Position numbers and translations under genes: made by a program
In this document: positions 8,427 to 16,854 of the stretch, in pieces
Layout of the letters: each line of letters starts with the position of its first letter
Position numbering within the stretch: the stretch's first letter is position 1
Origin: Acidithiobacillus ferruginosus
GTDB taxonomy: Bacteria > Pseudomonadota > Gammaproteobacteria > Acidithiobacillales > Acidithiobacillaceae
NCBI RefSeq assembly: GCF_018854495.1
Contig: NZ_JABBDR010000305.1
Coordinates: forward strand, 1 to 25,647
Reading direction: 5' to 3'
Length of the DNA: 25,647 nt
The notes under the pieces: model-generated
The model's database searches: none
The model's input: the letters and a program-made list of their open reading frames with translations, nothing else
What the model was told of the DNA's origin: nothing

Positions 8427-9485
8427 TTATGGCGTAGCGCATGACTGCGTATAGCAGTTGGTTCTTGATGCGGGCAGGTTCGTCGGCGTCGTCGGCGGCC
8501 CGGCCACCATGCGCCACGATCCGTTTCCCGTTGCGGAATAAATGGTATTTCCACCTGTACCGGTTATTTCGTCTACCGTGCCCGTGGGGTTGGGATTGTT
8601 GTACGGCGGTTGAGGGTTATTGCCAGGCCAATTCCACACAGTCACATCAAGAGTATTTGCTCCCGGATTTAAGGTAATGGGGTATCGATTCATCTGGGAG
8701 TAGCTCATAGGTGATGAGGCAACTTGATGCCCATTCAAAAAATACCACCCACTATCATCCGTTTGCGCATACCAGCTCGCGGGAATAGGTTGCCCTGTCG
8801 GGTTATCTATCGTAGTTTGCATGGTATAATAGGCCGTTCCAACAATGGCCCCCGCCCCAAATTTTGTTCCCCCATTGGCGGGATAAATGAATGTGGCCGT
8901 AGCTTTTATATTGGCATAGGCCGGGTTTGAACAATAATCCGTAGGTGCCCATGCAAATGAAGTGCTGCTACATTGATATTGTGCTGTATTGGTTACTGTC
9001 GGGGTAGAAGCAATCGGATAATTCACGCACACTGGCGTGGCATTTCCAGTCCGTACAGCCGTCGCGCAGGAGCATGTGTTGTTCGTTGTTTCATATAATG
9101 ACATTTGGTTACTGCACGCAGTTGCATAACTGATGCACTGTGGCGTCGCAGATTGTCCATTACAACTGCAATCCTCACCCGTCTGACTATCGACGACCAG
9201 CAGATTGTTTTCGCAGGTTGCCGTGTTCTGCTGATAATGCTCGAACTGCGCGAACTGGCTCTGTACCACTGAACAATCGAGCTGGATATGGAACCAGTCT
9301 TCAAGGATCGGCCATCCATAATACAGGCCAAGAGCGCCAATAAAGACGTAAACGATGCCCATGTACCAGCGCAGGTAAACCATCAGTGCAACAGCAAGGG
9401 TCAGCCCTGCGACAGTCAACGCGATTCCCAGCCAGCCCTGAGACCAACCCTGCAATTCGCAGATTATGGGAGAGAAATCGAGCAT
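8427..9485 (-). CDS. Cys-rich membrane protein with a TraN-like beta-sandwich domain
   Basis: I do not recognise this 352-aa protein as a named Tra product. The ATG at 9485 follows a G-rich Shine-Dalgarno-like run, 13 bases after the leader-peptidase stop. Two or three hydrophobic segments lie at about 18-65. A Cys-rich segment follows at about 75-190, with spacing such as CSC and CSCATAV. The last third (about 200-320) looks like a beta-sandwich with ATFIYPANGG, DDSGWYFLNGHQV and YPITLNPGANTLDVTVWN. This resembles the extra block of TraN (DDEGIVNINGTQV and ITLSPGPDEIMYYI), so the two may share a PA14-like or sugar-binding fold. It could be anchored in the inner membrane with a large periplasmic part, and is a probable Dsb substrate. 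Confidence 0.7.
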   Translation of the reverse strand: MLDFSPIICELQGWSQGWLGIALTVAGLTLAVALMVYLRWYMGIVYVFIGALGLYYGWPILEDWFHIQLDCSVVQSQFAQFEHYQQNTATCENNLLVVDSQTGEDCSCNGQSATPQCISYATACSNQMSLYETTNNTCSCATAVRTGNATPVCVNYPIASTPTVTNTAQYQCSSTSFAWAPTDYCSNPAYANIKATATFIYPANGGTKFGAGAIVGTAYYTMQTTIDNPTGQPIPASWYAQTDDSGWYFLNGHQVASSPMSYSQMNRYPITLNPGANTLDVTVWNWPGNNPQPPYNNPNPTGTVDEITGTGGNTIYSATGNGSWRMVAGPPTTPTNLPASRTNCYTQSCATP

Positions 9486-9498
9486 GTATCGTCGCCCC

Positions 9499-10023
9499 CT
9501 ACACCGGCCAGGCCTGGCCGATGATCTTCCGGGCCGGAACCATGCCCCAGTACCGGCCATCGTAGGCTCCGGGCGTGGTGCCCATGATCAGATACCTGCC
9601 CGCGGGGATAGTGAAGTGTCCCGGATGCAGCACATGCAGATGCTCAAAACGCACCCAGGGCATCAGCCAACGCTTGCCCCAGTAATGGCCGTTGATCCAG
9701 ATGGACCGGCGCGTGATTTTCACGCGATCACCGGGCACACCCGCGACATACTTCACCACGAGGATGTGCTGACCGTTGGCGATCACGTCGATTTTCCGGT
9801 CATGAAATACCACCAGCATTCCGACCTTGGGTTTTACGGGTCCATAGCGGACGAAGAAACTAGTCCAGGGCAGGCAGGACTGATACTGTGGGTCGATGGT
9901 CAGACTATAATGTTCGGCCAGCGCCGGACGTAAAAAGGGGCTCAATGCCAACGCAACAGCAGCTAGGCCAAAGATCAGCGTCATCTTCGCGCGAATGCCG
10001 AGTTTGCGCGGGCGGTTAGCCAT
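9499..10023 (-). CDS. S26-family signal peptidase of the conjugation system (TraF/TrhF type)
   Basis: This 174-aa protein has one N-terminal membrane segment (about 14-33) and a leader-peptidase body. KYVAGVPGDRV (about 96-106) is the S26 box with the general-base lysine and the conserved PGD. GRYLIMGTTPGAYDGRYWGMVP resembles the closing SDNS-like box. Relatives such as RP4 TraF have a catalytic Ser two residues before a Pro; here the equivalent stretch is QSCLPW, placing Cys rather than Ser there, with a Ser next to it. These enzymes process pilin or other exported components, and the pilin here has a long leader. The ATG at 10023 overlaps the trbI stop by eight bases. Confidence 0.85.
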   Translation of the reverse strand: MANRPRKLGIRAKMTLIFGLAAVALALSPFLRPALAEHYSLTIDPQYQSCLPWTSFFVRYGPVKPKVGMLVVFHDRKIDVIANGQHILVVKYVAGVPGDRVKITRRSIWINGHYWGKRWLMPWVRFEHLHVLHPGHFTIPAGRYLIMGTTPGAYDGRYWGMVPARKIIGQAWPV

Positions 10024-10543
10024 GGGAGCGTCCAACGGGCATCATTGGCCCTTGCAGGATGGCATTTACGCGCCCCATGACTTCTTCCTCTGCCATGGCC
10101 GTGAGGTTATTGCTGGCGGGTGCGGCCAGCACGTTTTGGGATAGGACAAGATCCCCTTTGGCGGCATAGGCATTGGCAATGCCCTGCATGGTTTGGCCTA
10201 CGGCAAGGCCGATTTCCGCAGCACGCCGGTGCGATACACCGCTACCGTTGACGGTGACGTTTTTGATTACGTCCGACATGATCTTGCCCGAGTCGATGTA
10301 GACGACTTTGACTTTCACCGGCCCTGGTGCCGTGACACTCGTGCCTCTATGCCCCCAAAAGGATCCCCAGTTGGCCTGCACCAGAAAGGATGCGGCCCCC
10401 GCTCCCAGAATGCCGAGAATCACCATGACCGGGTACCCGAACCGTGGCCAGAAGCCGCGTTTCTGAGGGCGGGCTGGCTGTGGTGTGGCTTCAGTCGGGG
10501 GTATCGAAGCGGCACTTTCTCTTACATCGGTCTCAGTGCTCAC
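10016..10543 (-). CDS. trbI: TrbI, F-type inner-membrane transfer protein
   Basis: This 175-aa protein has a cytoplasmic Pro-rich N-terminus, a membrane segment at about 35-57, and a periplasmic part with VKVKVVYIDSGKIMSDVI, like the 'V-x-x-x-D' start of the F TrbI domain. F TrbI is about 128 aa and affects pilus outgrowth or retraction. Translation begins with GTG overlapping the TraC stop (GTGA). The position between traC and the leader peptidase gene fits the F order traC-trbI-traW. The assignment rests on topology, position and a short motif. Confidence 0.75.
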   Translation of the reverse strand: MSTETDVRESAASIPPTEATPQPARPQKRGFWPRFGYPVMVILGILGAGAASFLVQANWGSFWGHRGTSVTAPGPVKVKVVYIDSGKIMSDVIKNVTVNGSGVSHRRAAEIGLAVGQTMQGIANAYAAKGDLVLSQNVLAAPASNNLTAMAEEEVMGRVNAILQGPMMPVGRSHG

Positions 10544-13167
10544 GCGACCTCCTTCACTTTTTCACCAAGGGCTTCCTCTGCCGCCAACGCCGCCGCCTCC
10601 GCGGCTTCCGCATCCGCAATGGATTGCAGATAATCCGGCGGATCGGTGTCGTCTGTGTCTTCTTCCTCTTCTTCTTCGGGGGCCTGCTCCTGTGCTTCGA
10701 TGTAGCCCGGATGGGTTGCCATAAACTTGCGGATAGCGGAGTCGGGATCCATGCCTGCCCGCATATCCGCCAGGACTTCCTCTTTCTCCGGGCCTTCCGT
10801 TGAAAAGAGCACACGCCGGTAGGGGTCGAGCTTCAACCGCCCGATGCCCATAGCGCCTTCGCTGAAAATAAACGCCTCTGCGTACTCTCCGGTTTTGCGT
10901 ACCGTCCGCATTTGGGATAGTCCGTAGCTGCCGATGTCGAACTGCTCATTCTTTTCGAGCTGTTTGATGGTGTCGCCCGCCTGCTTCATGACGATAAAGT
11001 GGGCGGTTTGCGCCGCGATGGTCCGGGTCTGCTCATTCATGTACAGATCGGAAAGCCCCTGAATACCAATGCCGAGTGCGCCGCGATGCTTGGCGACGCG
11101 CCGGGCCAGCCCTTCGAGGAAATAGGCTGCCGTAGGTATTTTCAGGAGCACACTGGCCTCATCGACGAAGAGGATCTTTCTACGCACATTCTCCTCGTCC
11201 TCTTCGGCCGACATTTGTCGCCCGATGGCGAACATCATCTGCATCAGCACGACCATCATGAGATGCCGTCGCCTTTGAAGCTCGATCAGTTCGAGGTTGA
11301 CGAATCGCCCCGTGAGATCGACGTTCATGGGCTTGTTGAACCAGTGCCCATAAGCGCCGTTTTCGGTGAACTCGTGCATCATCTCCGCCATTTCGATGGC
11401 TCGCGGCTTGTGGTCCTGTGCCGCGAGATACTGCGCGACGTGGGTAGGTGTGGCGTTGGTGCCATTGGCCCCGTAAACGGCGCGAATAGCGATGCCGATG
11501 GTGGACATATCTGAATCGCTCAGATTGCCACTTGGCGAGATCATGGTGCCGATGATCCCGACCAGTTCCTCCAGTTCGTCATCCAGTGTTTCCACACTGG
11601 AAAAAGGATTCAGGCCGATGTCCATGTCGGGCCGCACGTCGATATGATCTCCGCCGAAGGATTTGCAGAGTTTCTCAAATCCCCTGCCGATTTCGATGAC
11701 CCAGACTTGGGCACCCAGGGCAAGCTGGTCCATGATGATCTGTTGCCCGGTGACGGTTTTGCCGGAACGGGTCATGCCAGCCAGAACGAAGTTTTGACCA
11801 GACTGAGAAGAATAAAGGTCGAAGAGCATGACGTGCCCGCGCCGGCTTATAAAAATGGTACCGGCGCCTTTCGTCGTCATGCGGCCCTGGCCGGCATTGC
11901 CGGTCCAGTCCACGAGGATGGGCGCCGCGGCTGTGGCATGACTCGTAGCCACCGATTTGAGCCGGTGCGTCATGCCCATGCTTTCCGTATCGGGGAACAG
12001 GGGTAAGGCATTGAGGAACATGGGCAATGCCAGATATTTGTCGGGCAGCATGGTAAACCCTGCTTTACCGGCATGGCTGGTGAAATTGCTGGCAGCCTGT
12101 GTCGCTTCTTTGGCGTTGCGCCCCCAAAGAATGGCGGTAAATGCCATCTCCAGCGCGTGCTCGCCATTATTGAGGGCGTGAACCAGATAGTCTGTGCCCT
12201 CTTTTTTCAGGCCGATGCGCGGCACCCACTTCACCATGCGCCCGAAAGCCTGCCAGTTGATCGCCAGACTTTTGGCCGTGACTTGTCTGCGCTTTTTGAC
12301 CTGATCGGGTATGTGTATGGTCCAAACCAACGCAGCCGGACGGATAAGCTGGGTAGTTTTCCCCAGCGGGTCACCCATCAGAAAATCCGTCGAAAAGACG
12401 TTCACCGGGCGCGAAAACCCTTTGATGGAAAGCACGGAGATCACATCTTCCTTATCGTTTCCATGTGAGATCGTGAACATGCCGCCGTCGTCGCTTATCG
12501 CATCACCAGGACCGAGTATTTGGTCACGCAGCAAAGTGGTGTCGTCAGCGTCATATTCCCATTCGCCCTGGATATTGAAGAAACGACGCCAGATGGAGAG
12601 TGTCGTCTCCCGGCTCAGTCGCTGCGGATTAAAGGTGTTGAGGCTGGACTGAAAGGCGCTGATCTGTTCGTCAGCCAGCTTGATATGCTCATCACTCGGA
12701 ATCTCCGCTGTGGGCACCTTGATCGAGATCAGCACCATGCTCTGGGTGAGCGGCACCCCCGAATCCTTGAAGGCTTTGCCGTTCTTCTCCATCCCGGTCA
12801 TAAACCCGGCAATATTGTCGGTGAACCCGTCCAGCAGCTTCTTCTGCGCCCCGGTGAGGCCCGTATCGGAAAAGATGCCATCACGGGCACTTTTGTAATC
12901 GAAGATGATGTTGGTGACATCCGGCACGTTCCAGTTGACGATCTGAATGAATGTCCCGGCTGGCAGATTGATGGACAACGCGGCACCCAGCTCGTCCATG
13001 AGCGAATCATCCGCGCCGGACAGCAGGTTGCAGGCCATAGTGGTCCCCACATACCCGCGATTCATGAAGATGAGCTTCCTTTCAGGATCCCAGGCATACC
13101 AGGGGAAAAGCGTATCCAGGCGACGCCGTTCGATGATCCGGTAAAGCTGATCGTTTAACGTGCTCAC
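10540..13167 (-). CDS. traC: TraC, VirB4-family ATPase of the type IV secretion system
   Basis: The protein is 875 aa, about the length of F TraC. The Walker A motif is GMTRSGKTV at about 463-471, and the Walker B segment KILFVDEASVLL lies near 660-672. The N-terminal domain has LFPWYAWDPERKLIFMNRGYVG, typical of TraC_F_IV. VFSTDFLMGDPLGKTTQLIRPAALVWTIHI and GIQGLSDLY in the motor domain are also family-like. TraC powers pilus assembly and substrate handling at the inner-membrane base. The C-terminus (about 825-875) is an acidic and Ala-rich tail with a run of glutamates. It starts with GTG overlapping the DsbA-like stop (GTGA). Confidence 0.96.
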   Translation of the reverse strand: MSTLNDQLYRIIERRRLDTLFPWYAWDPERKLIFMNRGYVGTTMACNLLSGADDSLMDELGAALSINLPAGTFIQIVNWNVPDVTNIIFDYKSARDGIFSDTGLTGAQKKLLDGFTDNIAGFMTGMEKNGKAFKDSGVPLTQSMVLISIKVPTAEIPSDEHIKLADEQISAFQSSLNTFNPQRLSRETTLSIWRRFFNIQGEWEYDADDTTLLRDQILGPGDAISDDGGMFTISHGNDKEDVISVLSIKGFSRPVNVFSTDFLMGDPLGKTTQLIRPAALVWTIHIPDQVKKRRQVTAKSLAINWQAFGRMVKWVPRIGLKKEGTDYLVHALNNGEHALEMAFTAILWGRNAKEATQAASNFTSHAGKAGFTMLPDKYLALPMFLNALPLFPDTESMGMTHRLKSVATSHATAAAPILVDWTGNAGQGRMTTKGAGTIFISRRGHVMLFDLYSSQSGQNFVLAGMTRSGKTVTGQQIIMDQLALGAQVWVIEIGRGFEKLCKSFGGDHIDVRPDMDIGLNPFSSVETLDDELEELVGIIGTMISPSGNLSDSDMSTIGIAIRAVYGANGTNATPTHVAQYLAAQDHKPRAIEMAEMMHEFTENGAYGHWFNKPMNVDLTGRFVNLELIELQRRRHLMMVVLMQMMFAIGRQMSAEEDEENVRRKILFVDEASVLLKIPTAAYFLEGLARRVAKHRGALGIGIQGLSDLYMNEQTRTIAAQTAHFIVMKQAGDTIKQLEKNEQFDIGSYGLSQMRTVRKTGEYAEAFIFSEGAMGIGRLKLDPYRRVLFSTEGPEKEEVLADMRAGMDPDSAIRKFMATHPGYIEAQEQAPEEEEEEDTDDTDPPDYLQSIADAEAAEAAALAAEEALGEKVKEVA

Positions 13168-13850
13168 GGGGTTTCATCCTCCAGATGGTTTTCGGAAATG
13201 CAATGCGATGCCAGGGCGTTGGCAAGCTGGAAGTAGAGACTGTAATTTCCTTGCACGCTGCCCGGTGTGATCACATAGCGACCGCAGATAATGAGAGAGG
13301 GCGTCTGGCGTATCCCTGCTTTGCCCATGACGCGAATGTCCTGCAGCACGAGCTGCTGGACGGGTTTGTACCGCATGGCCGCCAGATAATCGGCGGGCCG
13401 CACGCCGATCTTCTCCGTCGCCAGCGCATAGGTTCTGGGATCCGAATAGGAGTCGTGATCGTCCTGCACCAGATGAAAGGCCTCGCTATCGAATCGTGGC
13501 AGGATTCCGGGATCAATGGCGGCCACCGCAAAATAGCTCTGCGCCATGGAGATCCACGGCTTGCCGACCGCCGCCGGCATCTGCTCGAAGTGAATGCTGG
13601 ATGGCAAAGTGTCGGCCCAGCGGAGCGTCTGGTTATTGAGTGCCCGGCAAAACGGGCATTCATAGACCATGGCTTCGATGATGGTGTCGCGGTATTCCGG
13701 TCCCAGGTGGATCCGGCGATAGGGTTTGAACTGGTGTGTGCCGTCCGTCATGCCGCCAAGGCCGTTCAATCCTTGGGCGCGAATCGCCGGACTGCTGACT
13801 CCTATGATGATTCCGGCCACAATGGCGGCAACTTGCACCATCCGTGTCAT
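13164..13850 (-). CDS. DsbA-like thiol-disulfide oxidoreductase
   Basis: This 228-aa protein has a hydrophobic signal segment (residues 4-24, ending near AIRAQ). It then has a thioredoxin fold with active site CPFC at about residues 64-67, in MVYECPFCRALNN. A QTPSLIICG segment carries the expected cis-Pro. These are DsbA/DsbG-superfamily features, and both catalytic cysteines are intact. It would introduce or shuffle disulfides in the periplasm; TraU, TraN and the Cys-rich protein at 8427-9485 are plausible clients. The ATG at 13850 overlaps the ATPase stop (ATGA) and the end overlaps the traC start, so it is firmly part of the operon. Confidence 0.85.
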   Translation of the reverse strand: MTRMVQVAAIVAGIIIGVSSPAIRAQGLNGLGGMTDGTHQFKPYRRIHLGPEYRDTIIEAMVYECPFCRALNNQTLRWADTLPSSIHFEQMPAAVGKPWISMAQSYFAVAAIDPGILPRFDSEAFHLVQDDHDSYSDPRTYALATEKIGVRPADYLAAMRYKPVQQLVLQDIRVMGKAGIRQTPSLIICGRYVITPGSVQGNYSLYFQLANALASHCISENHLEDETP

Positions 13851-15049
13851 GCAGCGAGCCCCTCCGATAATGCCCTGGTGATCTCCAGGCTGTTCGTGAC
13901 TCCGGCCACGATCAAATTGCAGCCTGCGGTTTGCAACGTCGCATACTGGGACTGCAGCCGGGCCGCGGCCTCCATGGCCTCCTGATCTCCCAACGCCGCC
14001 CGATAGGCCTTGGTCATTTTGATGGCCTCGAAGATAGCCCGACGATCCGAATATCCCGTACCGATACAATCCTCGCAGCCTTTCCCAATCCATTCCTGAT
14101 CCGGTACGGCAACACCGCTGCCCGTAAAGACCTCTGGATTGAGCACTTCGGAAGCGGCCTTGCAATGCGGGCAGACGGTGGCGATCACGCGCTGCGCCAG
14201 GAAGAGTTTTACCGATGCGGCGATGATGTGTTTGGGTATCTTGAGGTCGTCCAGCCGGAAATAGCTCTCCGTAGCGGAGTTGGCGTGCAAGCTGGCCATG
14301 ACCAGGTGCCCGGTCATGCCGGCCCGCATGGAGATAGCCCCCGTTTCTTCATCCCGAATTTCACCGACCAGAATCTTGTCCGGATCCTGACGCATCATGG
14401 CGCGAAGCGCCGATGCGAAGGTCCGGCCCGTGCCCGGCCCAACTGGAATCTGTTGAACACGATGCAGGGTGTATTCCACTGGATCCTCTGCCGTAATGAT
14501 CTTCACGTCCGGCGTGTTGAGTGCATTCATACCGGAGTACAGCGTCGTCGTTTTACCGGATCCGGTCGGTCCGGCGGTGAGGATGAGGCCCTCGCGCTGA
14601 CTGAGAGCCCAGCGAAAGGCCTCTTCCACACCGGAAGGCATGAACAAATTTTCTATGGGTAAACCCGCATTGGCTGAGTCGAGCAATCGGACCACCGCTG
14701 AATAACCAAAGTTGGTCGGCACGATGTTCAGGCGGATGTCGATGCGCCGGCCCTCGAACTCCTGCACGAATCGGCCATCCTGTTCGTGCCGGGTGTCGGC
14801 AACATTCAGGTTGGCGCGATACCGCAATTTGTTGACGAGCAGGTTGGCCTCTCCCGGGGAGATGACGTCCACCACGCTGAGTCGTCCGCGGATTCTTGTC
14901 CGGATTTCCGTGCTGCCATCTTCCAGACTCTCAAAATGCAGATCGGACCATCTCTTTCGCGCCGCCGTTTCAAATAGCTCGTTCATAGTGGCCGTGAGCG
15001 CCTTGTCACGGTCATTGGTCGAGATGAATGCCTTGGCGACGACGGCCAT
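13847..15049 (-). CDS. GspE/PilB-type secretion ATPase within the F-type transfer operon
   Basis: The protein is 400 aa from the ATG at 15049, which overlaps the DsbC-like stop as TGATG. It has the full catalytic core of type II secretion/type IV pilus ATPases: GPTGSGKTTT (Walker A, about 159-168), AEDPVEYTLHRVQQIPV (Asp box), ILVGEIRDEETG (Walker B), ASLHANSA (His box), and a zinc-binding pair CPHC-x28-CEDC at about 290-326. It lacks the long N-terminal MshEN-type domain of many PilB/GspE proteins, which makes it shorter. F-type systems normally use TraC and TraD and have no VirB11 or GspE-like ATPase. No other pilus or type II genes are near. It may power pilin insertion, extension or retraction; that is inference. 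Confidence 0.92.
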   Translation of the reverse strand: MAVVAKAFISTNDRDKALTATMNELFETAARKRWSDLHFESLEDGSTEIRTRIRGRLSVVDVISPGEANLLVNKLRYRANLNVADTRHEQDGRFVQEFEGRRIDIRLNIVPTNFGYSAVVRLLDSANAGLPIENLFMPSGVEEAFRWALSQREGLILTAGPTGSGKTTTLYSGMNALNTPDVKIITAEDPVEYTLHRVQQIPVGPGTGRTFASALRAMMRQDPDKILVGEIRDEETGAISMRAGMTGHLVMASLHANSATESYFRLDDLKIPKHIIAASVKLFLAQRVIATVCPHCKAASEVLNPEVFTGSGVAVPDQEWIGKGCEDCIGTGYSDRRAIFEAIKMTKAYRAALGDQEAMEAAARLQSQYATLQTAGCNLIVAGVTNSLEITRALSEGLAA

Positions 15050-15876
15050 CAGCCAACGTCCTGGACGAAGGCTGCGGTGTTTCTGGGTATTCCGGGCGTC
15101 ACCTGCCATTTCCCATGTGGATTCTTGTAGATCAGGGCAGGGGTGCCAGGGATACCGTGCGCATTCATCCAGCGGTTATTGGCCTGGATGGAGCGGGTGT
15201 CCTCTGCGGATACCTGCGCTTTGGGCACGATGCCGCCTTCTTCCTCCTGACTGTTAAAGTGGGTTTCGTCGAAACGCCACTCTTTCGCCGGAGTCGTGGA
15301 CGCAATGATGGTCGCTGCTTTGGGCAGACTGCTGGGTTTCAGGAAGCCAACGGGCACCAGATGGATGGCCAGCGATCCGTTATCCACATAGGATTTCAGA
15401 TGCTCCCATGCCAGATGGCAGAAGATGCAGTTCGGGTCTGCCACCATCCAGACTTGCTTGGGTGCGTCCGGTTTTCCAATGAGGAAGTTGGTGGTTTTTT
15501 GGACCGTTGTGCCCACGTCCACCGGGCTGATCACTCGCGGTTTATCAGCGGCGGGCAGATATTTCTGGGCGTAACGCACGGACTCATTGGTCCCGCTGGC
15601 GGTAAACAGTCCGCCCATGAACACATACTTGCCGTTTTTCGTGCTGTACATGATCAGCGCGTGACCGGGAGACACCTGCACGGTGTATCCATTCAGCCCC
15701 GCTTTTGTGGGGAATGTCTTCAGAATAATGGCCTGACCGTGGCTCATCGCCATAATGGTCTTGGCTCCAGCCTGGAATGCGTGCGGCACGGTTCCGGCGA
15801 ACGCCCAGGCGGGCGCTGCGAGAAACAGGCCGGCGGCCAATCCGCCGGCCAGGGTCCGCATGGACCGTTTAACCAT
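15049..15876 (-). CDS. dsbC: DsbC/DsbG-like disulfide isomerase
   Basis: This 275-aa periplasmic protein has a signal peptide (residues 1-27, ending PAWAFA), a DsbC/G dimerisation domain (TFPTKAGLNGYTVQV, then TKNGKYVFMGGLF), and a thioredoxin domain with active site DPNCIFCH (cysteines at about 150 and 153). GIPGTPALIY carries the cis-Pro at about 240-249. DsbC in SXT/IncA/C-type operons lies at an equivalent place between traA and traC and is thought to fold Cys-rich Tra proteins. The start shares one base with the pilin stop. Two other proteins here share the fold but lack the cysteines (7612-8412 and 21568-22749). Confidence 0.92.
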   Translation of the reverse strand: MVKRSMRTLAGGLAAGLFLAAPAWAFAGTVPHAFQAGAKTIMAMSHGQAIILKTFPTKAGLNGYTVQVSPGHALIMYSTKNGKYVFMGGLFTASGTNESVRYAQKYLPAADKPRVISPVDVGTTVQKTTNFLIGKPDAPKQVWMVADPNCIFCHLAWEHLKSYVDNGSLAIHLVPVGFLKPSSLPKAATIIASTTPAKEWRFDETHFNSQEEEGGIVPKAQVSAEDTRSIQANNRWMNAHGIPGTPALIYKNPHGKWQVTPGIPRNTAAFVQDVG

Positions 15877-16280
15877 CAGGCAACGCCATGCAGGATCAGC
15901 GTGTGACTGATGATCGTGCCCGCAGTAGCCGCGAAGATCTTGATGAGGACCGGGATACCGTAGTACAGCGCCACGGCACCGCCGACCACGACGGCCAGCA
16001 CGGTACCCTTACCCGTGAAGACCATGGTGGCCACACCAAAGATCAAACCACCCGCGACGATGGCCAGACCCAGGTCGCCCTGCGCCCAGCCTTCGATCTT
16101 GGTGGCGACGGCGGAGAAGGACGTACCACCCGTACCGGCGTGCGCCTGTATCGCCATCATCATCACGGCGACGAGCAACAGGGCCGCCGTCATGAGTGCC
16201 TTCTTGCTGCCCAACATCTGGTCAAGACGGGCGATCTTCTGATCGTACCGGTTGACCGCCTTACCCATTACAGCATCCAT
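15876..16280 (-). CDS. traA: TraA, F-type pilin precursor
   Basis: I chose the ATG at 16280 because AAGGAG lies six bases upstream; an upstream in-frame ATG at 16313 lacks such a site. The 134-aa precursor has a long leader ending AIQAHA at about residue 48, comparable with the 51-residue leader of F propilin. The predicted mature pilin of about 86 aa begins GTGG. It has two hydrophobic segments separated by a short polar loop (LGLAIVAGGLIFGVATMVF, then TVLAVVVGGAVALYYGIPVLI). It lies between traV and dsbC, as in SXT-type elements. Mature subunits would form the conjugative pilus. The strong ribosome binding site fits the need for high pilin levels. Confidence 0.92.
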   Translation of the reverse strand: MDAVMGKAVNRYDQKIARLDQMLGSKKALMTAALLLVAVMMMAIQAHAGTGGTSFSAVATKIEGWAQGDLGLAIVAGGLIFGVATMVFTGKGTVLAVVVGGAVALYYGIPVLIKIFAATAGTIISHTLILHGVA

Positions 16281-16323
16281 AATTGACTCCTTGATCAAGA
16301 GAGAAACAGCCATTAAAAACCCA

Positions 16324-16854
16324 TCAACTCACCGGAACGGGAATCTGGGTATGGGCGGACCCACTTCCCAAAGTCCACGTCTGCGGCGTGATGATGGAGT
16401 ACACCATCCCCGGAAAGTGCAAATTTCCTTCCGGACCATGGTAGGGTGCGACCCAGACCCGCAATACCTTGGGCTGCGAAATGAGCGGCCTGGGGTAATG
16501 CAGAGGGGCCATCATGGGTGCAGTCCCGGTGTTGCCTGAATCCGGTGCTGTCGCCTGAGATTGGCTTGTGCCGCCACCGGCCACCGTGGTTCCAGAAGTG
16601 GCGGTCGCCGGGTGCAGAGAAGGTAGAACATCGTTTTTACCGGGCGCTGTCCGCAAGAGCTTTCGCGCAAGCGCCTGTTCCTTGATGGTGCTTTTGTCTG
16701 GATTCACCTGGTCCCTGTGACGTGTGATACCCCACACTTCACGAGGACCGACGCAGACCCCGCCTTTGCCGTGAATACACGGATGGCTGGCCCCACATCC
16801 GCTGAGGATTACGGTGGCCAATGTAAAAGAAACGGTGAGATAGCGATTCATCAT
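16324..16854 (-). CDS. traV: TraV, outer-membrane lipoprotein of the transfer channel
   Basis: The protein is 176 aa, close to F TraV (171 aa). The signal peptide ends in a lipobox (VILSGC, Cys20). CIHGKGGVCVGPREVWGITRHRDQ follows and resembles the Cys-containing TraV segment. The centre is Ser/Thr/Gly-rich. TraV anchors the TraK ring to the outer membrane and contacts TraB. The ATG overlaps the traB stop (ATGA), matching the usual traK-traB-traV order. Confidence 0.88.
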   Translation of the reverse strand: MMNRYLTVSFTLATVILSGCGASHPCIHGKGGVCVGPREVWGITRHRDQVNPDKSTIKEQALARKLLRTAPGKNDVLPSLHPATATSGTTVAGGGTSQSQATAPDSGNTGTAPMMAPLHYPRPLISQPKVLRVWVAPYHGPEGNLHFPGMVYSIITPQTWTLGSGSAHTQIPVPVS

